From assembly GCA_964514055.1 (NCBI GenBank), contig CAZEPB010000002.1, forward strand, positions 104,904 to 168,903: a stretch of DNA of 64,000 nt, given 5' to 3'. Both the position numbers and the translations under genes were made by a program. This document shows, one piece after another, positions 9,704 through 18,358 of this stretch; positions within the stretch are counted from its first letter, which is position 1, and each line of letters begins with the position of its first letter. Below the pieces are notes generated by a model that had not been told where the DNA came from, searched no databases, and worked only from the letters and a program-made list of their open reading frames with translations. This DNA is from SG8-32-3 sp964514055 (GTDB lineage Archaea; Thermoproteota; Bathyarchaeia; Bathyarchaeales; Bathycorpusculaceae).

Positions 9704-12223
9704 TTAGCGTCTTCTAAGCATCAGGATGATGACGAGACCAACTACGACTATCGCTATGATTATGCCTGTTGTTGCTGGTACGATATACTGGTCAGCTACG
9801 GACGCAGGTGTAGGTGTAGGTTCAGGAGTAACCTCTGGAGCCTCTGTAATGCCCACGGCGGTCTCAGCGGACGAAGCATAAAAGGAATCAGACCCCGCGA
9901 AAGTAGCGATGACAGTGTATTTGCCTGGAACCAGCGGGTCCCACATAAAGCTGAACGTTCCGCTTGCATCGGTTGTAGCATTGCCTATGTCATAGACGTT
10001 GTTGTTCGGATCAAGCACACTTAATGTGACTTCAACGCCAGTAGCGTTAGCTGGACGACCAAACTGACTATACACGTACAGCATCCAGTCGCTCATGCTC
10101 TCGTCGGAAACAGCGGGAACACCATTCGGAAAACGCATTGTCAAAGCCGCGTCATTTGTGCCTGGAGAAATATCCATCACTGTGCCCTTTATCATTATAG
10201 GAGTGCCCAGTGGTTGAACAATTTCTGGTCCTGTGACTGTGGTTGCGCTTGGACCTTTACCGATAGCATATACGCGCTGGTCGTATTCGTCGTACATAGC
10301 TATTATGCTGTCTCCGATGATTGGAGTAGAGCTCCATTCGCTTCCACGAATTGGTATGCTAAAGATTTTCTCTCCGGTTTCTAGGTCAAGGCAGAGGAAT
10401 GGAAAGCCACGATGTTGTGGGTTGAAGGGGTTGTGTTCAGTGTTCTCTAAGTAGACTTTTCCGTCGGCAATGAATGCTGGTCTGAAACGGATCTTGGTGT
10501 TCTGCAGAACCTCATGGTAGGGGTCCTCTATGTCATATGTCCATATGGTTTCGCCAGTAGTAACATTTCGGCAGTATACTGTTCCACCGTAGTTCCCTGA
10601 GATATATTTGCCTTCAACAATGTTATCCCAGCTGTTGCTTGAACCGTAACCCCATTTGTCCGTGTAGTGCTGTGGATCGGTTGGACCCCATATTTGTTCT
10701 CCTGTGCTGAGGCGGAAGCCCCAATGTTGACCAGTCTCCGCAACGGACACAGTGAAAACGTCGGATTCTACATCTGCATCTTGAACGTCGTAGTGTCCAG
10801 CTTTAATTGGCATCGTGAAAGTTTTATTGTACAGCAGTGTTCCTTCTCGCCCAGGTTCAGTGCTTAGAGCCCATATTCTAATTTTGCCATCATCTGAACG
10901 CGAATACTTATCGAAATCCGTTCCCAGTATTATTCCTTCACGAACTTTGTCGACACTTCCAGGTACGCTTCTTTCTCCTGGTGTATCTGCTATCGTCACA
11001 TTCCAGTCGTAGCCGTCTGCAGTATCGTCAGCGTCATATATCCTACCGTGTGGTCTCCAGCTTCCGAAAGTGGAAACGACTCTGGACGAGTTCCACAGAG
11101 CCATCCAACCATTGTTCAAATTAACCCCGTAGATGTAGATTTCACCTTTAGGACCGTAGACTCGGGTGCCACTAGGCACGCCTTGCATTGAGTATTCCCA
11201 ACGTCCAGTGAAAGCGTCATAAGCATTCCAATAACCGCCTCCACCTGTCCACAGATAGGGGAAAACGCCGTGATAGTTAAACGAATCCCAATAGAATACT
11301 TGACCAAAATCTAGGGCTCGGTTGTTTCCGTCAGGGTCCAGAAGTTGTTGTTCCCACAGCTCTTCACCAGTATGTAGATCTACAGCAACAACTGTCCGGT
11401 AGAGACCAGTTTCCGACCCAGTTGTTTCGAATCGGTTGTAGTAGAGTACTCCGCCGATAATTACAGAGCCAGTCCATTTGGGTTCATATGCATCTCCGTA
11501 TTCAAAGTTATAATTTTCCCTTTGTCCTCCAGCGATACCTCCCATCGTTATCGGTTTTGCCCACAGTATGTGTGCGGCCTCTGGTGCGTAATCATTGTAG
11601 TCTTTGTAAAGTGTCTGTGCCGGAGGAGAGGCATCCATTGATACCTGATCGCCCAGCCAGTTTCCTGCAAGCGGTGCCCATTCCCAAATCTGATCGTTTA
11701 TGGGGCGGGTCCAATACTCTGTAGGAAGGGGAACCCCTGGCCAAATGGGTATGGGATCCTCTTGTACCACCAACTCTATCTCAGGGCTGTCGCTTTCTAG
11801 CATTATTGCATTCGAAGGAGGACCTGCTTGAAAGCCGAAGCCTTCTGTCGGAGCTATCTGTTCGGGGAAGTGTGAATGCAATCTGTATGTGCCTGTCATG
11901 GTGGGCGTGAATGTGACGCCTGTTCCACCAGTCGAATCAGTCTTTACGTCATCAATCGTGGTAGTCGTGTTGTCGGGCTTCGTGATAATTACACTTAACT
12001 CCCAGCCCATTTCCACACTCCGGAGTGGGTATACACACCCTACGTGGAGTAGTACATTTGTGCCAACTTGCGCCGGATTAGGATTAGCATTGATATAGGG
12101 GAAAGGTTCTACCTCAATAGGTTCTTGGGCGGTGGCATTTGGTAAAACAGCAAGCGAAGTAACCATAGAAAACATCAGAAACAAAGCAATAGCGATAGCT
12201 GTGTTATTTCGTATATTCTTCAT
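9704..12223 (-). CDS. Large secreted PQQ-like beta-propeller protein with C-terminal anchor
   Basis: This 839-residue protein has a signal peptide (residues 1-32), an N-terminal Ig-like region, then a WD/PQQ-type beta-propeller in which TGEELWEQQL, TGEQIWGP, TGETIWTYDI and TGEKIFSIPI mark successive blades. A second Ig-like domain (about 700-790) and a Pro/Thr linker (EVTPEPTPTPAS) precede one TM helix and a short RRR tail. The motif EYWTRPINDQIWEWAPLAGNW is frequent in secreted proteins of bathyarchaeal genomes. No catalytic residues or PQQ ligands are evident, so cofactor binding is not claimed. It is divergent from the TrmB-type regulator. Confidence 0.85.
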   Translation of the reverse strand: MKNIRNNTAIAIALFLMFSMVTSLAVLPNATAQEPIEVEPFPYINANPNPAQVGTNVLLHVGCVYPLRSVEMGWELSVIITKPDNTTTTIDDVKTDSTGGTGVTFTPTMTGTYRLHSHFPEQIAPTEGFGFQAGPPSNAIMLESDSPEIELVVQEDPIPIWPGVPLPTEYWTRPINDQIWEWAPLAGNWLGDQVSMDASPPAQTLYKDYNDYAPEAAHILWAKPITMGGIAGGQRENYNFEYGDAYEPKWTGSVIIGGVLYYNRFETTGSETGLYRTVVAVDLHTGEELWEQQLLDPDGNNRALDFGQVFYWDSFNYHGVFPYLWTGGGGYWNAYDAFTGRWEYSMQGVPSGTRVYGPKGEIYIYGVNLNNGWMALWNSSRVVSTFGSWRPHGRIYDADDTADGYDWNVTIADTPGERSVPGSVDKVREGIILGTDFDKYSRSDDGKIRIWALSTEPGREGTLLYNKTFTMPIKAGHYDVQDADVESDVFTVSVAETGQHWGFRLSTGEQIWGPTDPQHYTDKWGYGSSNSWDNIVEGKYISGNYGGTVYCRNVTTGETIWTYDIEDPYHEVLQNTKIRFRPAFIADGKVYLENTEHNPFNPQHRGFPFLCLDLETGEKIFSIPIRGSEWSSTPIIGDSIIAMYDEYDQRVYAIGKGPSATTVTGPEIVQPLGTPIMIKGTVMDISPGTNDAALTMRFPNGVPAVSDESMSDWMLYVYSQFGRPANATGVEVTLSVLDPNNNVYDIGNATTDASGTFSFMWDPLVPGKYTVIATFAGSDSFYASSAETAVGITEAPEVTPEPTPTPASVADQYIVPATTGIIIAIVVVGLVIILMLRRR

Positions 12224-12283
12224 TCTCTTTTCTCCTTAATTTTCGGTGAAACAAACGTAGCTTTGTATAATGTAAAAAGTTTT

Positions 12284-12304
12284 GTAAGTAAAACGCTTAC
12301 TTAC
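12284..12304. promoter_or_regulatory. Perfect 8-bp inverted repeat, candidate operator
   Basis: GTAAGTAA-AACGC-TTACTTAC lies in the divergent spacer between the secreted propeller gene (start 12223) and the TrmB-type regulator (start about 12480). Both arms match over 8 bp. A TATA-like GTATAATG precedes it at 12265-12272. The place and symmetry suit a dimeric regulator such as the neighbouring TrmB protein; binding is inference. Confidence 0.5.
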
Positions 12305-12368
12305 AGATCGCAAGAATAGAAAGTGAATGTTCAAAAGACAAATCGAAAGATATGAGCGAGTTACAACT

Positions 12369-12421
12369 ACATTGTTATCCTAGCAAAACATACATATGAA
12401 TCAATCACATTGTTATCTAGG
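12369..12421 (+). repeat. Direct repeat upstream of the TrmB-type gene
   Basis: ACATTGTTATC(C/T)(T/A)(A/G)G occurs at 12369 and again at 12407, 38 bp apart, in the leader of the regulator gene. An ATG at 12396 would put the second copy inside the protein, but the conserved reading begins at 12480, so both copies are probably non-coding and may be regulatory. Confidence 0.4.
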
Positions 12422-12479
12422 CATACGCAGACTTGTAGACATATTCAGCTACTGCAGACCCTTATTGGATGTGAGTGAA

Positions 12480-13349
12480 ATGGCATCAGGTCCTGAAGAT
12501 GTAGAGATTCTAAATAGCTTAGGGCTCACCATCAACGCAGCAAAAATTTTCCTAGCTCTCTCTGAACTAGGAACAGCCACAGCAAAAACAATTTCAAAGA
12601 CCTCAGGAGTAGCCCGAGAGGTTGTCTACCAACTAATGCCATCACTAGTGAAAAAAGGCCTAGTTGAAGAGGCACTAACGTCACCCAAGTCGTTCAAAGC
12701 GATTCCTCTGGAAAAGGCATACAACCAGCTGCTTCAACGCAAAAGGGAAGAAAATCAAAAAATCCGACAAAAAATTGAAAAATCTCTAGAGAAGAAAAGA
12801 ACAAGCAACCTTCATGTCGAAGATAAGTATCAAACAACTATAATTAAGTCAGGTGGCCAACAACAACATTTCAAGATACATAAGGAATTCCAAAAAGTTC
12901 AGAAAAGCTTGGACACAACTTTTTCATTGGGAAAATTTCTTCAATGGTCTCAGCGTTACGCCGAGGAAGATATGAATGAACTCAAGAAAAAAAACATAAC
13001 AGTTCGAATAATCACAGAAGAAAGATTGAGAGAAATATTAGCAGAGTCTCCAGAAATTTTCTCAACCATATTCTCCAAGTTGAATAGCGAAAACTTCAGA
13101 TATACTAAAAATTCACCTCCAGTTGAATTAATAATATTTGATAAAAAAACGCTTTTCCTTTCCACCACAGAAGAATCTAACATAAACAGAATGCGGTGGT
13201 TATGTTCAAACAATCCATTCCTATTAGAGATGGCAAACAGCTATTACGAAACGCTTTGGGAAAACGCAGAAAAACTAGACGAAGACGACTTAAACCAACG
13301 ATTCGCCACGGAAAACCGAAGGCAGCTTCATTATTCAAGAGCAATCTGA
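12480..13349 (+). CDS. TrmB-family transcriptional regulator
   Basis: This 289-residue protein has an N-terminal winged helix of the TrmB type (residues 5-75: LGLTINAAKIFLALSELG, then AKTISKTSGVAREVVYQLMPSLVKKGLVE), a coiled linker (KREENQKIRQKIEKSL) and a C-terminal effector region. TrmB proteins usually sense sugars and control transport or metabolic genes. The ATG at 12480 follows GTGAGTGAA and starts the conserved part; an ATG at 12396 would add 28 poorly conserved residues. The divergent neighbour, a large surface propeller, is the natural target, but this is inference. Confidence 0.85.
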   Translation: MASGPEDVEILNSLGLTINAAKIFLALSELGTATAKTISKTSGVAREVVYQLMPSLVKKGLVEEALTSPKSFKAIPLEKAYNQLLQRKREENQKIRQKIEKSLEKKRTSNLHVEDKYQTTIIKSGGQQQHFKIHKEFQKVQKSLDTTFSLGKFLQWSQRYAEEDMNELKKKNITVRIITEERLREILAESPEIFSTIFSKLNSENFRYTKNSPPVELIIFDKKTLFLSTTEESNINRMRWLCSNNPFLLEMANSYYETLWENAEKLDEDDLNQRFATENRRQLHYSRAI

Positions 13350-13462
13350 TAATCCATTATATATAATTGACAGTTAAGAAGCGTTTTTGTTAAGGTGAAT
13401 GATTGATTGATGCCCCCGCAATTCTTAAATCGCCCTTGCGCCGAGCTATAGCCTGATGGGTG

Positions 13463-14845
13463 ATGCCACACACTTCAGAAGACGACTACAAGCTTAAAAC
13501 TCTGAAAATCTCTGCCGTAGCAATAGCAACAGTGGTGCTTGTAGAAGTCATCTTAGGCTTAATCGTTGACAGCTTAGCCATCCTCAGCGACGGGTTACAC
13601 GCGTCGCTTGACGTTATAACAAGCATTATGCTTTTTGTGGCGACTAAAGAGGCGCTTAAGCCTCCAGATGAGGAGCACACTTATGGGCATGAGAAATTTG
13701 AGCCCATAGGCGGGTTGACAGGCGGCGTCGTGCTTATAGGTGTTGGAGTTCTTGTGATTTATGAAGCGATCTCCAAGCTGATGATGGGCGGAGGCGTGAA
13801 AATTAGCTTGGGATTCGCAGGGTTCTTTGCCATAGGCTATACTTTCTGCATTGACATTTTCAGAATGTTTATCTTTAGAAAAGCAACGAGCAGCGAAAGC
13901 ACCACGGTTAAAGCGGGTTTTTATCATGCTCTAGCAGACTTAAGCTCAACAGGAATTGCTTTTCTCGGATTCGGCTTAGCCAACATCGGATTCTATCAAG
14001 GCGATTCGCTCTCATCCATCGTACTTGGCATTTTGCTCAGCTACATGAGTGTCAAGCTCGTCAGAAGCAGCATAATGGAGCTAAGCGACACAGCATCAAA
14101 AGACATTGTTCAAAAAATCAGAAAAATAGTACTCGCCCATGACGGAATCCTTAATTGCCAAAACCTGAAGGTGCGGAAGGTAGGCTCAAAAACCTTCGCC
14201 GAATGCACGGTGCAGGTTCCAAGCTTCATGAGCTTGGAAGAGGCGCACGCTCTAGCTTCGGCTATCGAGGAAAGCTTGACGAAAACATTCGGAAATGTTG
14301 ACGCGACAATTCACATAGAACCAGCTGAAGAAGAAACCAAAGTGGAGCAGCGTGTGGAGAAGCTTGCCACAGTAGAAGGCGTCAGGGAGGTGCATGACAT
14401 CGTGACTGTTTATGCAAGCGGCAAACTTTACATCACGTTGCACGCGTACGTGGACCCGAAGCTATCGGTTGAAGAGGCGCATGAAATCGCTGATAAAATC
14501 GAGAAGCGAATGCACGCGGGAATCAAGCAGCTTGAGAACGTAACCGTGCACGTTGAGCCATACAGCGTTGAAAAGCACGCGGCAGAGATAGATGAGGATG
14601 AACTGAAAAAGTTAATTCAAGATGTGGCGAAGAAAGTTAAAACCAGTCTGCGGTTGAAGAGGACAGTGACTTATGCGGCTGATGGAAAACGGTACATAAA
14701 CGTAGACTGCTGCTTCACAAAGCAGGTTCCGTTAACAGAGGCTCATGAGATTGCATCGCAGGTTGAGAAGGAGATATCTGAGTATTTTGCGGATGCGGTG
14801 GTTACGGTTCACATAGAACCAGAATGCGAAAACGGACATAATTAA
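13463..14845 (+). CDS. Cation diffusion facilitator (CDF) transporter with three tandem C-terminal domains
   Basis: This 460-residue efflux pump has the usual six-TM CDF domain (residues 15-215). Metal site residues are seen in SDGLHASLD in TM2 and FYHALADLSS (HxxxD) in TM5; EEHTYGHEKFEP is the cytoplasmic His/Glu loop. CDF proteins exchange Zn2+, Fe2+ or Mn2+ for H+. Instead of one cytoplasmic dimerisation domain it has three consecutive copies (about 215-290, 295-370 and 380-455), each carrying an EEAHALAS/EEAHEIAD/TEAHEIAS helix and ending in a VHIEP or VHVEP strand. A GTG at 13460 directly precedes the ATG. Confidence 0.92.
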   Translation: MPHTSEDDYKLKTLKISAVAIATVVLVEVILGLIVDSLAILSDGLHASLDVITSIMLFVATKEALKPPDEEHTYGHEKFEPIGGLTGGVVLIGVGVLVIYEAISKLMMGGGVKISLGFAGFFAIGYTFCIDIFRMFIFRKATSSESTTVKAGFYHALADLSSTGIAFLGFGLANIGFYQGDSLSSIVLGILLSYMSVKLVRSSIMELSDTASKDIVQKIRKIVLAHDGILNCQNLKVRKVGSKTFAECTVQVPSFMSLEEAHALASAIEESLTKTFGNVDATIHIEPAEEETKVEQRVEKLATVEGVREVHDIVTVYASGKLYITLHAYVDPKLSVEEAHEIADKIEKRMHAGIKQLENVTVHVEPYSVEKHAAEIDEDELKKLIQDVAKKVKTSLRLKRTVTYAADGKRYINVDCCFTKQVPLTEAHEIASQVEKEISEYFADAVVTVHIEPECENGHN

Positions 14846-14920
14846 ACAAAATAAACGCCGAACGCAAAGCCCCTTTTTCTCTAGGCAACTGTCAAGCATA
14901 GATTCAACACGCAGTTTAAG

Positions 14921-14963
14921 CTATTTATAGAGGGAGGGGGCAAGTTTTCTCGAGCACTAGCGC
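14921..14963 (+). promoter_or_regulatory. TATA/G-tract/GAGCACTAG element, copy A
   Basis: Reads CTATTTATAGAGGGAGGGGG, then CAAGTTTTCTCGAGCACTAG and CGC. It matches three other intergenic copies (19188-19226, 30351-30398, 35536-35584). It sits between two convergent genes and points into the 3' end of the secreted propeller gene at 15037. A TATA box about 25 nt before the conserved GAGCACTAG suggests a promoter with a conserved start region driving a short or antisense RNA; this is inference. Confidence 0.5.
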
Positions 14964-15036
14964 TTAAGCTGTTTTTCCTTGAAATGCACTCTGCCATTTT
15001 AAACAAGACTGAAAAATAAAAAAGGAAAAAGGGTTG

Positions 15037-16944
15037 CTAACTCAGATTTACTGCTGCTATCAACGCCAACGTGTCTAAACTGTTGAGCATGACTTTCCCG
15101 TTGGACAACGTGTAAAGCGTGTTGTCGATGTAGAGAGCCCTGTGCACCCACATGTTGTAATCGTATCCATAGTAGTATTGCGAGCTGGTTGTGTTTTCTT
15201 GGTGTGTTATGCCGTCTCGAAACTCGAAGCCGCTTGTGGTAAGCTTGAAAACGTATGCGCCTTGCCAGAAGCCACCCTGCAGCGCAGAGCTTTCACCGTC
15301 TCTTGTGTCTATTACGCCATAGTTGGTCATTGAAATCGGTATAACCAGCAGCTTCTTCTCTTTGTTGAATAGAAATGCATGTGGATCTTGCAATGCTTGT
15401 GAGTCTGTCCAGTCACCCTCAACGATGTACTTCGCTACTTCTTTGGGATCATTAACGTTTGAGACATCGAATAATGACAGCTTCACCATGTTGCCTTCCT
15501 TGCCTAAGCCAATCACGTAGTTCTCATCGTAAGGATGCAGATAACTGGAGTATCCTGGAATCTTCAGTTCACCCGCAACTTTGGGTTCAGCAGGGTTGCT
15601 CATGTCCAACACGAAAAACGGGTCTACTTGCCTGAACGTGACAAGGTAGCATTTATCGCCCATGAACCTGGCTGAGTAAATTCTTTCTCCTTTGGCGAGA
15701 TTCTCCACTTTGCCCGTTACGTTCAAGTTCATGTCAAGCACGTAAACGTTGTTCTGCTGCGTCTGGTTTTTCTGCGAAGTTGTGGCTAACCTGAAGTACC
15801 CGTTGTACTCATCCATTGAATACTGGTTAAGCACATAGCCTAGTACACTGCCTTTAACTATTTTATCGGATAAAATACCACCACTCACGCTTATCCTGTA
15901 AATTGACGTGTACTGCCCCTGCTCGCTCCATGTTGGGTAAGTCACGTAAATGTTGCCCAAGGAAACGTACATGTTGCTGGTTCCGCCCATCATAACGGTC
16001 ATGTTAGTTGGCTCTTGTGCGCTGTCCATTATGTTCAATCCGATGAACGTGGTGAAAGTGAAGTAACTGTCCACCGTATCGGCGTAGCGAATACTTGTCG
16101 GTTCAATCTCGAAAGCTTTTGAGTTCTCGTAAACTTGCGGAAGAACAACCTCGTTGTTAACGAAGTAAGTGGGTTGGCTGACGACAGCGTACACGTAATC
16201 ACCGATCATTCTGGAGTTGAAGTAGCTGCCGCTGAGAGTGAGGTTCCGCGCCAGCACAGGACTAGCTTTCTCAGAAACGTCATATACGCTCAAGAAAGTG
16301 TTAACGCTGCTGTAGTATGGATAGCTCAGTATTTCTTCAGACTGCGCCGCTTCCTCGTAAGCGTAGAGTTGGTATTGGCTACCGATGACCACAAGTTTGC
16401 TGCTGTCTTGGCTTAGAAATAAGCCTGCCACATACGTGTTGTTGCCAAGAGCTATCTTAGCGATTACACGCGAATCTTGTGGATCAGCTTTCACGATGTA
16501 CACGCTGTTTTGGCTTGCTGAATAATAGACATTGTTGGTTGCGATGTAGATGTATTTGCCGTCTGTTTTCACTATGTCGGCTTCGTCAACTCCTTCAACC
16601 TGAATGTTTGTTGTTGAATAGGAGTTAATCGAGTAGTCTCCTGATTCACCTGTCGCGGTAGGAGCTGGGGCATCTAGTGTCTCACGTGCAGACCCGAAGA
16701 ATTGGGAGTCCAAAGGACCACCACCATAGTAAGTGGAGCCATCTTGGGTATTAGCGGCTAAGAAGTTTTTGAGTTCATCGTATGACGTGAAGGTTTTCAT
16801 TGACGAAGTTTCTGGCAAAGTGTCGGGCGTGAAAATCCCTGGCGTTGAACCATAAACGTAGATTAGAGCGACCAACACTATAGCTGAGAGAGTTGCGATT
16901 GTGCCGTAAATTCGAGTTTTTCGTTTGATTTCTTTCTGAACCAC
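15037..16944 (-). CDS. Secreted/membrane-anchored beta-propeller domain protein
   Basis: This 635-residue protein has an N-terminal signal anchor (residues 12-32) and a long extracellular propeller. The hallmark STTNIQVEGVDEADIVKTDG (about residue 112) is the diagnostic stretch of the Beta_propel family (Pfam PF09826), found in archaea and some bacteria. Function is unknown in the family. It starts at GTG with GGTGA seven nucleotides upstream. The gene follows a small membrane HTH gene on the same strand after a 74-nt gap that carries a GAACA-N3-TGTTC palindrome, suggesting control by that regulator. Confidence 0.85.
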   Translation of the reverse strand: MVQKEIKRKTRIYGTIATLSAIVLVALIYVYGSTPGIFTPDTLPETSSMKTFTSYDELKNFLAANTQDGSTYYGGGPLDSQFFGSARETLDAPAPTATGESGDYSINSYSTTNIQVEGVDEADIVKTDGKYIYIATNNVYYSASQNSVYIVKADPQDSRVIAKIALGNNTYVAGLFLSQDSSKLVVIGSQYQLYAYEEAAQSEEILSYPYYSSVNTFLSVYDVSEKASPVLARNLTLSGSYFNSRMIGDYVYAVVSQPTYFVNNEVVLPQVYENSKAFEIEPTSIRYADTVDSYFTFTTFIGLNIMDSAQEPTNMTVMMGGTSNMYVSLGNIYVTYPTWSEQGQYTSIYRISVSGGILSDKIVKGSVLGYVLNQYSMDEYNGYFRLATTSQKNQTQQNNVYVLDMNLNVTGKVENLAKGERIYSARFMGDKCYLVTFRQVDPFFVLDMSNPAEPKVAGELKIPGYSSYLHPYDENYVIGLGKEGNMVKLSLFDVSNVNDPKEVAKYIVEGDWTDSQALQDPHAFLFNKEKKLLVIPISMTNYGVIDTRDGESSALQGGFWQGAYVFKLTTSGFEFRDGITHQENTTSSQYYYGYDYNMWVHRALYIDNTLYTLSNGKVMLNSLDTLALIAAVNLS

Positions 16945-16979
16945 TCTATTTTCACCTGCTATAAGCGTATGACGCCATG

Positions 16980-16990
16980 GGATATTATCC
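16980..16990. promoter_or_regulatory. Short palindrome GGATA-T-TATCC upstream of the propeller gene
   Basis: A perfect 5-1-5 palindrome lies 36 nt upstream of the GTG start of the beta-propeller gene, next to the GAACA-N3-TGTTC site. It may belong to the promoter. Such short palindromes also arise by chance. Confidence 0.25.
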
Positions 16991-16999
16991 TAAGCTATA

Positions 17000-17012
17000 G
17001 AACATCTTGTTC
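17000..17012. promoter_or_regulatory. Candidate operator GAACA-TCT-TGTTC
   Basis: A perfect 5-bp inverted repeat with a 3-nt spacer lies in the 74-nt gap between the HTH gene stop and the start of the beta-propeller gene. The same GAACA-N3-TGTTC pattern recurs upstream of the HTH gene itself at 17528-17540. Confidence 0.5.
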
Positions 17013-17018
17013 CAGTTT

Positions 17019-17501
17019 TTAGAACGGGCGCATAGTCCACACGCGGTAGGCTTCGTACCAGAAAATGATGCAGACGATGGCGCCGAACACTGCAATGAAA
17101 AGGTTCTCCCGCATGAAAAAATCTTGCACCAAAAACAGCAGATAAGCCACGTAGAAAACGGTGGAGAAAAGGGCGTAGAAAAAGTATCTTGGGAAGAGCA
17201 GTTTGCCCAGTTTCACGTAGTGGCGGAGCACACCGATTTTCACTTGGCCAACTAGCACGTAGTGTCCGCCGATTTCCTGTTTTTCAACCAACCCCAACTC
17301 GCGGAGTTGTTCAAGATGATGATTTGCCACGCTTGGGCTGCTGAAGTGCAAGGCACGCTGGACTTCTCGCACGCTGACGGGATTGCCGTTTTTAAGCAGG
17401 AACCAGTAGACTTTCCACGCTTTGCCTCGAAGAGAGTACTCAAGCTTTGTTTCGTCGTCCACGTTCAATGGGCTAGCCGCCTTGCAGATAAATAGTGCCA
17501 A
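17019..17501 (-). CDS. ArsR-like winged-helix regulator with two TM segments
   Basis: This protein of up to 160 residues has a winged helix at residues 25-80 (GKAWKVYWFLLKNGNPVSVR, then EVQRALHFSSPSVANHHLEQLRELGLVE) followed by two TM spans (about 100-122 and 130-150). It is a membrane-tethered transcription regulator of a kind common in archaea. The longest frame starts at TTG 17501, but a TATA-like CTTATAAG at 17510-17517 would put the transcript start near 17488, so TTG 17468 or GTG 17462 may be the true start. It sits upstream of the secreted propeller gene and is flanked by matching palindromes. Confidence 0.75.
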   Translation of the reverse strand: MALFICKAASPLNVDDETKLEYSLRGKAWKVYWFLLKNGNPVSVREVQRALHFSSPSVANHHLEQLRELGLVEKQEIGGHYVLVGQVKIGVLRHYVKLGKLLFPRYFFYALFSTVFYVAYLLFLVQDFFMRENLFIAVFGAIVCIIFWYEAYRVWTMRPF

Positions 17502-17527
17502 ACAAGACCTTATAAGTCCAATTGTTG

Positions 17528-17540
17528 GAACAGTTTGTTC
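17528..17540. promoter_or_regulatory. Candidate operator GAACA-GTT-TGTTC
   Basis: A perfect 5-3-5 inverted repeat lies about 11 bp upstream of the TATA-like CTTATAAG of the membrane HTH gene. It is the same pattern as the site at 17000-17012. The position fits autoregulation by the HTH protein; binding is not shown. Confidence 0.5.
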
Positions 17541-17622
17541 TTATAACATATGGATTAAATTTTAATTTCTCTCTCTCATGAGAGTTATTGAGCTGTAAAG
17601 TAAGGGATTTTATAAACTCAGG

Positions 17623-18225
17623 ATGAATACTATGATTATGCGCAAGCCATCAATTACTGTATTCAAAAAAGAGTTGTCACCAGAACAACGTGAAGAACTA
17701 CATAGTGCATTGAAAGCCCGTTTTGAGAAAAACATGAACCGCCATAAAGGTCTTGAATGGGCTAAAGTACAAGCAAAGCTGGAAGTTAATACTGAAAAAC
17801 TGTGGTCAATCAATGAAATGGAAAGAACTGGCGGTGAACCGGATGTTGTTGGTCATGATAAAAAGACGGGCGAATACATTTTTTATGATTGTTCAGCGGA
17901 AAGTCCTAAAGGCCGCAGAAATGTTTGTTACGACCGTGAAGGGCAAGAGGCGAGAGAAAAGCGAGGGGTGCATCCAGAAGGTAACGCTATTGATATGGCA
18001 GCTGCCATGGGCATTGAGCTTTTAACAGAAGAACAATATCGAGAGTTGCAGAAACTTGGAAATTTCGATACAAAAACGTCGAGCTGGGTGAAAACACCTT
18101 CGGATATCAGAAAACTCGGCGGCGCCATCTTTGCTGACCGTCGCTACGGCCATGTCTTCGTGTATCATAACAGTGCGCCCTCTTTCTATAGCGTTAGGGC
18201 GTTCCGTGGCTCGCTAAGGGTCTAA
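17623..18225 (+). CDS. DUF4256 family protein
   Basis: This 200-residue soluble protein is recognised from the C-terminal block FDTKTSSWVKTPSDIRKLGG followed by AIFADRRYGHVFVYHNSA, and from AAAMGIELLTEEQYRELQKL. These match the DUF4256 family, which is mostly bacterial and of unknown function. Length equals the family norm. The isolated position between an HTH gene and the CdvB-like gene, and the mainly bacterial spread of the family, suggest acquisition by transfer. The start ATG lies after a T/A-rich leader with no clear Shine-Dalgarno site. Confidence 0.85.
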   Translation: MNTMIMRKPSITVFKKELSPEQREELHSALKARFEKNMNRHKGLEWAKVQAKLEVNTEKLWSINEMERTGGEPDVVGHDKKTGEYIFYDCSAESPKGRRNVCYDREGQEAREKRGVHPEGNAIDMAAAMGIELLTEEQYRELQKLGNFDTKTSSWVKTPSDIRKLGGAIFADRRYGHVFVYHNSAPSFYSVRAFRGSLRV

Positions 18226-18358
18226 ATTTGGACTTTAAATTTTAGCATTTCTTTGATTTTTGCTTTTGTTTTATATCTGTCTCGAATTCTGCCACGAACT
18301 CGCTAAAAAAAAATAAAGAAGGGGAGTTTATTTTGGATGAGAAACGTTTTAGGTGTTT

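Noticed and set aside
9518..10024. 168-codon ORF overlapping the end of the 839-residue propeller gene
   Set aside because: Shadow frame with no recognisable domain; the opposite strand has a signal-peptide, propeller and anchor protein.
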